Source: Pogona vitticeps (taxonomy: Eukaryota > Chordata > Lepidosauria > Squamata > Agamidae). Taken from it: 64,000 nucleotides of DNA. A program made the position numbers and the translations under genes. Position 1 is the first letter of the stretch. Each line of letters begins with the position of its first letter. The stretch covers positions 171,019,001 through 171,083,000 of the forward strand of contig NC_135787.1 of NCBI RefSeq assembly GCF_051106095.1. The letters are read 5' to 3'. Of this stretch, positions 50,212 to 62,200 are shown piece after piece. Below the pieces are notes generated by a model. It searched no databases. It saw only the letters and a list, made by a program, of their open reading frames with translations, and was not told the origin of the DNA.

Positions 50212-53200
50212 ATACAGCTAGATTGGTGTATATCTGATCAGGAATGGGAACATTCTTCCTGGAAATGAAGAGTGCAGAAAGAAAGTCTAAACAAGCTCAG
50301 AGATGCTGGCTGTTCCAAGCAGCAGTATTGGGTACAGAAATGCAGAGTTGATCCTGCAGTTGAGGGACAGGTTTCTGCCCAAACCAAAGTAGTAACTTAA
50401 AATGTCCTCTTTGTAGAACTAACCATTCAAAACAACTGTGGTGCTTATGCAAAAATACCAATTACTATATAGTGGTATCTCAACTTACGAACTTAATTGG
50501 TTCAGGAAGATGGTCATAACTTGAAATGGTCGCAAGTCGAAACACCATATCCCATTGAAATGCAATTAATCTGTTCCGGCCAAATAAAAAAATCACCAAA
50601 AAAATCACTGCAAAACTGGTCAGAAATGCAATTAATCCCTTCCAGCCGAACGGGGGAGGGGGGAGCAATCAACCGTGCAAGACCCATTGCAAATGCAAAC
50701 AAGACAAAGCAAAAAGCAATCTGTCTGGTTCACGCCACGAAAATATGCAGAGTTAATTGATTGAAGACACAGACACGTTCTTCTTCTATAGCAAGACACG
50801 TGTATTATACAAAATATACAAATATACAGACCGGCAGCACTTCGGCGTAGCAGGCAATCATCAGACAAACTGGCATAGAGGATAGCAGCAAGTGAAAGAA
50901 GGAGAAGAATACATTATGTACACACTGTTCTCTTATATACATTTACAGAGCTTCTTCTGTCCAATCACTGGACACATTACATCATCTTCTCCACCTGGGT
51001 GTCATCTTTTCTTCAGACATTGCATCATCCTCTTCTCTGTCACAGTGACTCAGCAGTCACACATCTGTTCATTATGGAAGCTAATTAATATCATATTTAA
51101 TCCAGGTTCAGACCTACAAAAATTACAATATCCTGACACCCCTCCTAATTTTTTATGCCTGAACAAAACACATTCCCAACTCTTTAATATATTCTCTTAC
51201 ATTATCACAAGAACCAGACATTTTATAACTTTCCTTTAGACATACATTTGCTACTTATAACTTTATGTTCTGTATGCAACTCACTTTCAAAAAACACTTT
51301 GTACTTTTCCAGGTACCTTAATTTTTCACCCATGGCATCTTGCCACTTTCTTCTCTCAAAATCAGGAAGTTCCATCACTTCCTCATAATTTCTAGGTTCT
51401 ATGTACACATGACAAACCCTTACTTTACCTACTCCAAATCTTTTGGGTGGTACATCTTTGTTTGCCCTCTCAGACCTTCTAGGACCCTGTGTTTCTGGTT
51501 CTTTCTCTATTTCACTACCTTCTTCTTCTTCATTTACATCTTCATCTTCTTCAACCGTGGACCTCGTGTCTTCTTCATGTGTTCCTATTCTGAGTAATAT
51601 CTGTGACAAACCCAGACCTACTGGGATCTGCCACACGTTAACTAAGCTGCCACCAACCATTCCCTATAAGAAGTCACACAGACCAGGGATGGATTTTCAA
51701 CAAATAAAAGAATAAGGTTTATTTAAAACAACACACAGGGAAAATAAATGATCAGGTGAATAAGATATAGTAACGTGGCTTAGTCTCATTCATACATGCA
51801 TACAGTTTGGTTCACACAGAACCCTTAACTTGAAGCACAGACCCTGAACCTATCAGTTCTGGCTAACCCTACAGACACCTGAACCTATCAGGTTGGTACT
51901 GACACACAGTAGTACCCTGTCTGACACACAGACTCCCACACCAGCTTCTTCTTCCCAGCTGCTGCTTCTTCACATCCCAGCGTCTAAACTTCTCCACACA
52001 GGCTTCACCTATATATACAGTACAGCTCCTCCTCCTGATGTCCCGCCTTCCACTCCCCATAGGATGGAACTTTCCCTCCAAACCCATGACAGACAGGTAA
52101 CATCAGTGCTGTATGTAACACCTCCCCTCTTTATAAGTTGTTTTGTAGGGGGAAAGCTAACGTGCTTTTTCCCAAAAAACAACCTGAATCCAAAACATAC
52201 AAAAACATTTATACATACAATACCATACTTACTTATACTTACATTCTAAGTTAACCATATCAATTATGCATTTAAACATTTACCATATACATTACATCAA
52301 TTTACCTTTATTCATACAAACCAAGTTCAAAAAACAGGTACATTTAACTTTTTGTCATTAATATATATACATAGTCCATGTTTCTTTCGCCGTCTTCATT
52401 CTTCAGGTCTTCTTGACAAGGCGTCAGCAACACAGTTCACTGACCCTCTGACCACCTTCACTTCAAAGTCATAGTCTTGTAAGTTTAAAGCCCACCTCAT
52501 AAGTTTGCTATTGTGGGTTTTCATTGTCTTTAACCATTGCAGTGGTGAATGGTCAGTGCACAGAACAAAATGTCTTCCCCAGATGTAAGGCTTGGCCTTC
52601 TGGATCGCGTAGACTATGGCCAAACACTCCTTCTCCACGGTTGCCAAATGTCTCTCACCTTTTTGAAGTTTCCTACTCAGGTAGGACACTGGATGCTGGT
52701 CACCATTCTCATCCTCCTGGCAAAGAACTGCTCCTACCCCGCTGTTAGACGCATCGGTGTAGATGATGAACTCCCGGTCGAAGTCTGGAGCACGCAGCAC
52801 TGGATAGTTGATGAGCGCCTCCTTCAACCTCTGGAACGCCGCCTCACAATCGCTGGTCCACGGGATGCGGTCATCAGCCTTCTTCCTCGTCAGATCGGTC
52901 AGCGGAGCCGCAATCTCGCTAAACCTCGGGATGAACTTTCTGTAGTAGCCCACCAACCCAAGAAATGATTTGACTTTTTTCTTGGTGTTGGGTCTAGGCC
53001 AATCACGAACAGCTTCTATTTTGGCCTCCAGGGGTTTTATCACTCCTCCCCCTACTATGTGACCCAAGTATTTTGTTTCTGGGCTACCCAGCTGCAATTT
53101 GTTTCCTTTGCAGGGCCTAGGCCAAAGCACTTCCTCCCCTGGGTCAAAGTGCCTCTCCCCGGCTCTCTGGACACACCAGGCTTTCTTTCTGACCTTTTGA

Positions 53201-56200
53201 GCTTGCAGGGTCTCTGCTGCTAGCTCTAGGTTTCTCTTTAGGTCCTTCCTTAAAGAGTCTATGTCTGTCACAACGTCTTGTGGGTCATCCTGGGTGATCT
53301 GCTCCCAATTTTGTTTGATCAAATCAAGGGGCCCTTTCACCCTTCTCCCAAATAAAAGTTCAAATGGACTGAACCCGGTACTGGCTTGTGGCACTGATCG
53401 ATAAGCAAACAAAAGGGATTGCAGCTTCTGGTCCCAATTGTTTGGATTCTCTGCCAAGTAAGCCCTAATCATGCGCATTAGAGTCCCATTGAACTTCTCA
53501 GTTAACCCATTACTTTCAGGATGATAGGCAGTGGTTTCCTTGTGCTTAATTCCACAGATTTGCCATAAGCGTTTCATGAGCTTTGATGTGAACGATGCGC
53601 CCAAATCTGTGATTATTTCTGAGGCGAATCCCATCCTGGACATATACCCCACCAAGGCATCTGCCACTGTGTTAGTTTCAATGTTAGTCAAGGGTATGGC
53701 TTCAGGGTACCTCGTGGCATGGTCCACAATGGTGAGAATGAACCTGTTCCCCCTCTTTGTGGCCTTGGGCAAAGGTCCCACAATATCCACCCCTATACAT
53801 TTGAACGGAGTGTCAATCACAGGCAAAGGGCACACCTTTGCTTTGGTCCTGTCGCGGCGATTCCCCTGCCTTTGACACACATCACATTGTTTACAGAACT
53901 CCCTGATCTGCTTCCCTATGTCAGGCCAGTAGAAATTCTGTGTGATTCTCTGCTGTGTTTTGTTCACCCCTAAGTGTGCAGCAAACATGTCAGAGTGCCC
54001 CCTTTGTAAGATCATGGGGCGATACTTTTCAGGCACCACTAGCTGACTTCTGATTCCCTCTCCCCCTTTTGAGATATTCCTCAGGGTCTCTCTATATAAA
54101 ATCCCCTTTTTCTCCAGAAATCTCACTGGGGTTTCAGGTGTTAGCTGGGCGTCAGTCACCTGTTCAAAACACTTTTGGAGAGTGGCGTCTGCCTTTTGCT
54201 CTTGTCCAAATCTGCTGTCTGTGGTTAAGGTTTCCACCACAGCTTCTGAACTCCCCTCTGCTTCCGTCTCGGGCTCATCATTACCCCCCTGAACTGTCCC
54301 CGTGGTGGCTTGTGAGCGTGTAATCACTAGCACCCGTTTCACATGTTCAGCCAGGTCATTTCCCACGAGCATGGCTGCTGGCAGAGTCGATGAAATCGCT
54401 AGCCGCCAAACTCCCCTCCAGCCTTGAAAGTTCACAGGTACCTCCGCTACTGGCAGAGAGATCACCTGCCCCTCAATCCCTGCCACCTTCATGCTCTCAT
54501 TTGGGATTACATACTCCCTAGGAATAATATCTGGATGGCCCAGGGTCACCTGGGAACAAGTGTCCCGCAGCCCCCTATACTGACGGTCAAGTATTCCTAC
54601 GTCCACCCCTGCTGTCTCAAACAACTGAGAATCTGTTCTCACGAGCAAGCATCGCTTGACCTCCACAAGAGGACCATTTTCCTCAGCCTGATCAGCAGAT
54701 GTAGCTGTTCCAGATTGAGTAGCCATGGCAACAGGCTCCCTCAGTGACAATGAGCCTTGCTCTTTCTGGACACAGAACACAGCTTTCGGCTTGGTTCCAC
54801 TCGAATCCTGAGGCACCATTCCTTTTAGCTGCTTTAATTTCTCACACTCTGAGATTAGATGGCCCTTTCCCTGACAGAAATAACATTTTCTGGTGTATTT
54901 TGAGTCTTTCTCATCTTGTTTTGGTTTTCCCTCCAAAATCTGAGGTCTTGGTTTCATGTCTGAGGGCTTCCCTTCACCATGGGCCCCTCCCCCTTGCTGG
55001 CTTTTCCCTGGTCCTTGAGAGTACTTGCTGTAGGTTTCTTTAGGTTTCCCCATCGCTTTCCCCTCACCCAAGGGCTTTCTTATTTGGGAAATAAAATCTG
55101 CAATCTCGGCGGCTTCTGCCACAGATTTCGGTTTCCTTTCCCTCACCTGGAATTTCAGTTCCCCATGCAGGACTGAATAGAACTGTTCCAACGCTATCAA
55201 GTCTTTGAGCTGCTGAAAGGTCTCTGTCCCCTCCTGAGATAGCCATTTCTCAAGCAGCCTCACCAATTGGGCCCCCACTTGGGTAAAAGTCTGCTCTGGT
55301 TTCTTTGTGAGGGACCTGAATCTTTGCCTCAGCTGTTCCGCATTTATCCCATGTCTGGCAAACACCAGTTTTTTAAACTCTGCAAAATCTTTCATCAGTT
55401 CCTCAGGCATCTCGGCATAGACCTCAGCCAGGCTACCACTGATTAAAGATCGCATGATGGTCATCTTCTCAGTTTCCCTCACTGAGAAGTCCACAAACGC
55501 TCTTTCCACTAGGGAAAAGAACACCTCAGGACAATCTCCCTTGTGGTACACAGGGAATTTCTTCAGGTCAGCTTTAGACAATTGGCCTCCCTCAGAATCC
55601 CTATTGTTATTATTGTTCTGGTTCATCAGTTCCAATCTTTTTAACTCAAACACCATCCTTTCCTTTTCCAGAGCAATTTTCTCTCTCTCTAATCTTTCTT
55701 CTTTTTCCAATTGCCTCATCCTCAGTTCATGCTGTTGGGCTATGAGCAATTTTCTGAGTTCTGGGTTCTGTTCTCCCGTGCTGTCACCCTGCACTGAGCC
55801 AAATTCATCCTCAGAACCTTGGTCTACCTGGGGGTCTTTCACTTCACCCATTTCTGCCATTTGGCTTCGAGTCAAGGGCATACTCCCCCCTCAGAACAGG
55901 CTGCTTCAAAAAGTCAAGCCTCAGAATAAAACGACCACTTTTTTTTTTCCTTTTGCCTCAGAACCAGCTTTCTCTATAGATCGCTGCTGTCCTTTCAGCA
56001 CTACTTGCAACAGTTGCGAGCTAGAGTCTACCCCCCCTCTGCTGGGCCTCTCAGCAGGCAAGCTAGCTCACTTCTATTTCACAGTTTTGCCTCAGCTTTT
56101 TTCCCGCCAAAAACAGGCTGCCTCAGAGCACCCTAATCTAGTCTCCCCAGTTGGCACGTTCTTCTACTAGCGCACCTCCCCGTGAGGTACACCTAGAAGA

Positions 56201-59200
56201 TTACCTACGTGCTCTCAGATTGTACCTGACTAGACCCCCCTTGCTCTGGGCACACTTGCCAAGGCTTTGCTGGACCGCTGGACAACTGGACCAGTCGTAT
56301 CCCACACGCTGGACACCAAACAATGTGACAAACCCAGACCTACTGGGATCTGCCACACGTTAACTAAGCTGCCACCAACCATTCCCTATAAGAAGTCACA
56401 CAGACCAGGGATGGATTTTCAACAAATAAAAGAATAAGGTTTATTTAAAACAACACACAGGGAAAATAAATGATCAGGTGAATAAGATATAGTAACGTGG
56501 CTTAGTCTCATTCATACATGCATACAGTTTGGTTCACACAGAACCCTTAACTTGAAGCACAGACCCTGAACCTATCAGTTCTGGCTAACCCTACAGACAC
56601 CTGAACCTATCAGGTTGGTACTGACACACAGTAGTACCCTGTCTGACACACAGACTCCCACACCAGCTTCTTCTTCCCAGCTGCTGCTTCTTCCCATCCC
56701 AGCGTCTAAACTTCTCCACACAGGCTTCACCTATATATACAGTACAGCCCCTCCTCCTGATGTCCCGCCTTCCACTCCCCATAAGATGGAACTTTCCCTC
56801 CAAACCCATGACAGACAGGTAACATCAGTGCTGTATGTAACAATATCCTATTCTGATTAATATCATATTTAATCCAGGTTCAGGCCTACAAAAATTACAA
56901 TATCCTGACACAATCAAGCGTGCAAGACCTAATGCAAAGAAAACAAAAAACCAATCAACCGTGCAAGACTCATTGCGAATGCAAACAAGACAAAGCAAAA
57001 AGCAATGAAGCAGATTGTAAAAGATCAGAAATGGGGGGGGGACTAAAAAGTAAACAAACTCCCCAAGACCCATCGGAAATGGGGGGGATCCAAAAAGCAA
57101 GGAAACCCCCCAAGACCCATCAGAAATGGGGGGACCCAAAAACAAAGAAACACCCAAAACCCAGCACAGCCTCTCTGCAAACACACACACACACACACAC
57201 ACAGAAGCAGAGGGAGGCAGTACCAAGCCTCTGACGACGACACACACTCTAATTGCTGGGGTGAAAGAGCTACAAAGAAGCAGCCTCGTCGCCACCTACA
57301 GTTAGAAATTTGAATTTCCCACCTTTTTCCCCTGCCTTTTTCTGTTCGTAAGTGGAAGCTCCAGTCACAAGTAGAAGCAAGATTTTGCGTCCAGAGCTGG
57401 TTGTAACTTGAAGTAGGGGCGTTTGTAAGTTGAGACACCACTGTATTTAATAGGGGAAAATCAGTGATCGTGTTTGTGGTTGGAGAGTAGGTCTCAAAGT
57501 TTATGTGCCCTAAGTTCTTAGTACTCAAACTTTTGTCTTCAGAAATTCATGACCAGAAAGAAATTCAGGTTAAAAAAATCCATACTAGGTAAAAACTTAG
57601 AAGGAATCTACCATAATACATGTTTTTGGTTTTATTGTTTTTAAATTTGTAAACCACCCAGAATAGCCCTTGGTCTAGATGGGCGGGATAGAAATCTAAT
57701 AAATACATAAAATAAACAAATAATACCAGACCAGGCCATAAAAAAGTATGGCTTGGAGGCTGCAAGAAAATCCTTCAAACTCTATAAACACACAATTCAT
57801 CAATGTTTTGTTCCTGTTCACTACTTGATTATAGTTAAAATACTTCTGATGGCTTATGTGCTTCAGAATTTATGAGAAACCGAAGTGTTCTACAACAAGA
57901 AGTGGTTGATTTCACTTCTTTCAAAACTTTAGTCCCACTTGTAGTTAATAAGCATTTGGATAATGTAGAGCTAACAGATGATAGCATAATTAAAACTTTT
58001 TTTCCTACAGTGCTATTTTCTTTTTCTATTAAAAACAGTGAAGCTAAGTCTATTGTCCTTGCTCCTTAACTCTTGTAATCTCCCAATTCTTAAAAGCAAA
58101 TTACTGTATTAAAGTGCAGGATCTCATTGTATGATGCTGTGCGACTTTGGAGATCAAAGCTGTTTTCTGAGCAGTTTTGATTAACTGTGAAGACTTTCTG
58201 TTTTCAAAACAATTAAGTATATTAAGATAATGCCAAGATGAATATGGAAGTGACCTTATGTCTGTTTTTAGAATTGCAGGAGGTCAAATTCTATCAACAA
58301 TCAAGATGCATTTGATAAAAGGCCGCAACAGCAGGGATCTCTTCTGTCAAGCAGCCGAGGAAGTTGTACAAGATTTGGATTTGAGGATTAAAAATATTAT
58401 CAATTTTCAGCATGAGGCAATGGCAGCTAACACCACTGGAATCAGTCCAGCCAGGGTAAGGGGCCTCATTTTGTTCTTCTAAATTGCTTGATAGAAGAGA
58501 GAGGATGTTTCCCTAAATGCCCTAATTCTTTTTTTAAAAAAAGTGAGCGTACAAATTTCCTGTAATATGGGTCCATTTAGTGTGTTGAAAGAAAGTATTT
58601 GAAGGTCTTGCCAAATGCTTTCTTTTTTGAATTTAATTCTAATAATTTTATGTTACTGTATAGTACACTATTAGATGATTTTGTACTGTTCTAAGACATT
58701 GCAATCCATGCAGCCATTGCCTGCTTCTACTTTAGGATTTTTTTAAAATTCTGGTTTTCCTATTCTCATACTAGTGATATGTCTGAGTTTATTCTTGGCT
58801 AGTCATCTTGGGAAAAATTTTGCCTTTGTCTTGTAGCATATTATCTTGGTTCTCTTTTGGTTATTGTTATCTCTTCTCTACAAATACCTATAGTGCTTGG
58901 CTCCCATTTCCTGGCATAGGACACACCACGTCTAAAGAATGTGAGATATGTGGAAATATGTAAATCTCTTATGTGATATATGCCCTGGTGGTGTTCCCAT
59001 TCGAGCATTGGTCATCTTTATTTCTGTTGATATGTATTTCTATTCACGTTTTAAGGAAAACCATAGTTCCCAGAAATTAGGTAAAGATTTTGTATTATGT
59101 AGAGAAACTTCTCTACATAATACAAGATTTTGTATTATATACAGAATATTGTTGAAATATTTTCTACAGCCTTCAACTGGGGCCAAGTTAATTTATTTTA

Positions 59201-62200
59201 TTTAAAATATATTTTACCCTGCCTTTCTCCTTAAAAAGGACCTAATGCAGGTTACATCATTAAAAGACAGTAAGTTAAAGGTAAAGGTTTCCCTTGACAT
59301 TTAGTCCAGTCGTGTCTGACTCTAGGGCACGATGCTCATCCCCGTCTCCAAGCCGTAGAGCCAGCGTTTGTCTGTAGACAGTTTCCATGGTCACGTGGCC
59401 AGTGTGACTAGACACGGAACACTGTTACCTTCCCACCATGGTGCTCAGTCAAAAGGTAGATCAGAAAATAGCTATCCAACTTGAGCTGATAACTAGGCCG
59501 TACTTCAGGACTCATCCCTGAACTTGGACGTCCAGTTTTCAGCAGTGACCAGAAGTGTATTTGTACAGTTGAAGTTAGTGAGCCAGCTGTGCCTGTTCCC
59601 TGAGGTACCTGATTTAACTCCAGTGACATATTCATTAGTTATACAGTACCCTGCTTGGATTACTAAAACATGCTCTACATGGGCTGCTTTGAAGAGTGAC
59701 TGGAAACTCTGGTTAGTCCCAAATGTTGCAGCCGGACTGTTGACCAGAGACAGTTACAAGAAGCATATACTGTAACAGCTTTGCTAGCTTCAGGTCCATT
59801 TCTGAACAGAGTTCAAAGTGGTGGTTATTATCCATAAAACCCTGTATGGCTTGGGCCAGACTATCTCCCCATGCTGCCCTCCCTGACTCTTAAGATCTTC
59901 AGAAGAGGCCCTTATCTTTATCTTGCTGTTTTTATGGGCATATTTGGTAACGGCATGAGAGAAGAGAGAGTTCTCAGTGACTGCTGCTAGTTTATGGAAT
60001 GCCCTTCCTCAGAAGGCTAGGTTAGCCCTCTCACTTCTGTTCTGCAAGACCTTGTTTTCTAGACAGGGTTTCTACAACTGAATTGAGCAATGAAGAATTT
60101 TTTATTTTGGAATACTGAATGTTATTGTAAATGTTTTTATGTGTATTTTGTTTTTAAGTTGCTTTTAACTGTGTAAACTGTTTTATAATAATATGTTTAA
60201 TTGAAGTTTAATGTAGTAACTTATTGTGTTTTTAGTTGGTTTGTTTTTTCTCAATAATTTGTGACCTGCCTTGGGTCCCTTTATGGGGAAAAAGGTGGGA
60301 TAAAAATGAAATGAAATAAATAAATTAACAAATAAATAATAAATATATTCTGATTCTTCCTGTATGATAAAGCTGATCATATAGTGGATATTTAATTTCA
60401 GCCTAAACTACATTCTATAAACCATGGCACAACTTACTGCGGCAGAGATACTGTGAAGTCTTTATTGGCTCTCCTTGATGAAGCAGCTACCCACCCTCCA
60501 AGCAAAAATAAAGCTCAGTTGTTGTTCAGTGAAGAATTTGGATTTCCTTCTTCCTTCATTCTGTTTAGGTGTGTACTAAATGTTGAAAATTTCAGTGAGT
60601 GTTGCAGAAGGGGTAAGAATAAGAGTGTTTATTCAAGACAGGATTACTTGATCTTTCTATTGGGGGCTAGATTTCTTTGCAAGTCATTACTACAGTGCTC
60701 TTGACGTGGGGCTTTGCTTGAGACTGACCTGGAGTTTATGGCAGGTCCAGAATGCAGTGGCCAGACTGGCGGCTGATGTGAGCCAATTTGATCATATCAG
60801 TGCATTGCTGGCCTGCCTCCACTGGTTACCCGTTGTGTCTCGCATCAGGTTCAGCGTTCTGACACTCACGTATAAAGCCATTTTGGAACCACAGTATCTG
60901 TTGGAGTGTCTTTCTCCACTGTCTTCTGCCTGATCCACCAGAGCCACCCTGAGAGAGACCTGAAATTCATCTACTAGAGGTAGCGCCTTTTTGATGGTGG
61001 CACCTACATTATGGAATCAACTCCCAGAGGAGCTACACCTGGCCCCCTTTCTGTATTCATTTATGAGGCAGTTAAAAACACTACTGTTCATGGAGCCCTT
61101 TAACATCGACTCTGGTTGAATGCCCCACCTCCAGTCTTGCCTTTCTTCAAAAATTGTTTGCGGTCTTGTTTATATTTTTAGACCATGTTTTTGTTATTTA
61201 TGTTATATTTACTTTCGTGTAGTTTATTTTAACTGTCTGTAAAACGCCCAGAATAGTTCTTCAGCACTAATGGGGTGGTAGGTATATAAATCAAAGTAAT
61301 AAATAAATATTTTTAAAAAAATTAGTAATCTGTCGATTGCTGCATTGGGGGACAGGGCAGGAGATTAGAATGACAGAGACCATACCTTTTCTGCCACCCC
61401 AGTTTTTCTCTTTCTTTCTCTTGCTCTCCACTCAGCAGCTGCTATCAGATGGATAGCTCTTTTTAAAATTTTGGTTGAGGACTATAGATTGCCAAAATCG
61501 TTTATGCAAAGATCATTATGCTTTTGGTATGGCTTTTTAAAATCCTTTTTCATTGTTGTTAGCTTTTGTCTTGTGTCCTTTTAAGGAGAAAGGCGAGGTG
61601 AAAATATTTTAAATAAATGCATTCTTAGGAACAATGAGCACGTTCTCATTGGGCAAGCATGAAGTGTGTCCAGAAAACCAATCCATCCATTGATTCTTGA
61701 CTTATTTATTATTTTATTTAATTAATTTATCTAAAATATTTCTATGCCATCTCTCTCCCCTAAAGGACCTAAGGCAGCTTACATCACTAAAACAGTATTT
61801 AAAAACTTAAACAGTAAATATACAGATATTAACTAAAATCAATATTAAAACACGTTTAAAACAACAGAGCACAACAGTCCAAATAACAGAGCTCGACAGT
61901 CTTTTCACAAAGTCCGTTAGGTGGAATGACTTGAGAAAGTGAGGGAATTCTGAATCCACACAAAAAAGTTTTATGGCATGCTGTACAACCAAAAAAATAT
62001 GTACAGTACTTGCTTCCTCTTTCATCATGATGATGACAATCACTGGGAAAGAAAGAGGCATTAAAGAAAGTTATAATGAGTGTGAAAGATGGTTGTTATC
62101 AGAGCTCCTCATGTGTTGCTGAGTAAAGGCTGCAAATTTAAGAAAACCAGATGTCACAATAGCTAGTAATTTAATGGTGTCATTCTGCTATGTGAATGAT

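Larger units (their letters stand above)
51602..56842 (-). mobile_element. Ty3/Gypsy LTR retrotransposon, Gmr1-like (innermost layer)
   Basis: A 5,241-bp element with two 519-bp LTRs (51,602-52,120 and 56,324-56,842; ends TGTGACA...TGTAACA on the plus strand). Perfect ATATC duplications flank it (51,597-51,601; 56,843-56,847). On the minus strand a primer-binding-like TGGTGTCCAGCGTGTGGG lies at 56,318-56,301 (tRNA not identified) and a purine tract AAAGAGGGGAGG at 52,132-52,121. The LTRs differ at about three sites (about 0.6%), so the insertion is young, plausibly a few million years or less. A single long gag-pol frame is present. It probably is not autonomous: it looks broken, with about one break. 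It lies antisense in PARPBP intron 6. Confidence 0.92.
50722..56910 (-). mobile_element. Ty1/copia-type LTR retrotransposon remnant (middle layer)
   Basis: An LTR with TG...CA ends lies at 50,722-51,138 (417 bp; TGTCTGGTTCACGCC ... ATATCCTGACA). On the minus strand a purine-rich tract (TTAGGAGGGG) directly precedes it, so this is the 3' LTR of a minus-strand element. The interior at 51,223-51,600 encodes a copia-type pol linker ([35 protein letters not shown]). A short piece of the other LTR closes the element at 56,910. The 5-bp duplication CAATC (50,717-50,721; 56,911-56,915) marks insertion into array A of the DNA transposon. Broken fossil with several breaks. Older than the Gypsy element inside it. 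Confidence 0.8.
47596..58271 (+). other. PARPBP intron 6 (10.7 kb)
   Basis: A repeat-packed intron: SINEs, CR1 copies, a duplicated MITE end, and the three-layer transposon nest from 50,470 to 57,443. 57,730-58,260 holds a 65-codon open frame at 57,872 without recognisable similarity and nothing else. Confidence 0.8.
58456..60401 (+). other. PARPBP intron 7
   Basis: A 1.9-kb intron with a 32-bp quasi-palindrome (59,092-59,123), a minus-strand Sauria-type SINE piece (59,277-59,448) and an old CR1 (59,540-60,335). 58,456-59,090 holds nothing recognised. Confidence 0.75.

Noticed and set aside
53531-55043. Plus-strand frames of 65-139 codons within 52,396-55,881
   Set aside because: Antisense shadows of the Gypsy gag-pol frame.
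57872-58069. 65-codon frame ([17 protein letters not shown]...) in PARPBP intron 6
   Set aside because: Protein-like composition, but it has no match to PARPBP or to a family I recognise, and the exon 6 to exon 7 phase joins without it. Possibly an old transposase piece. Not supported.
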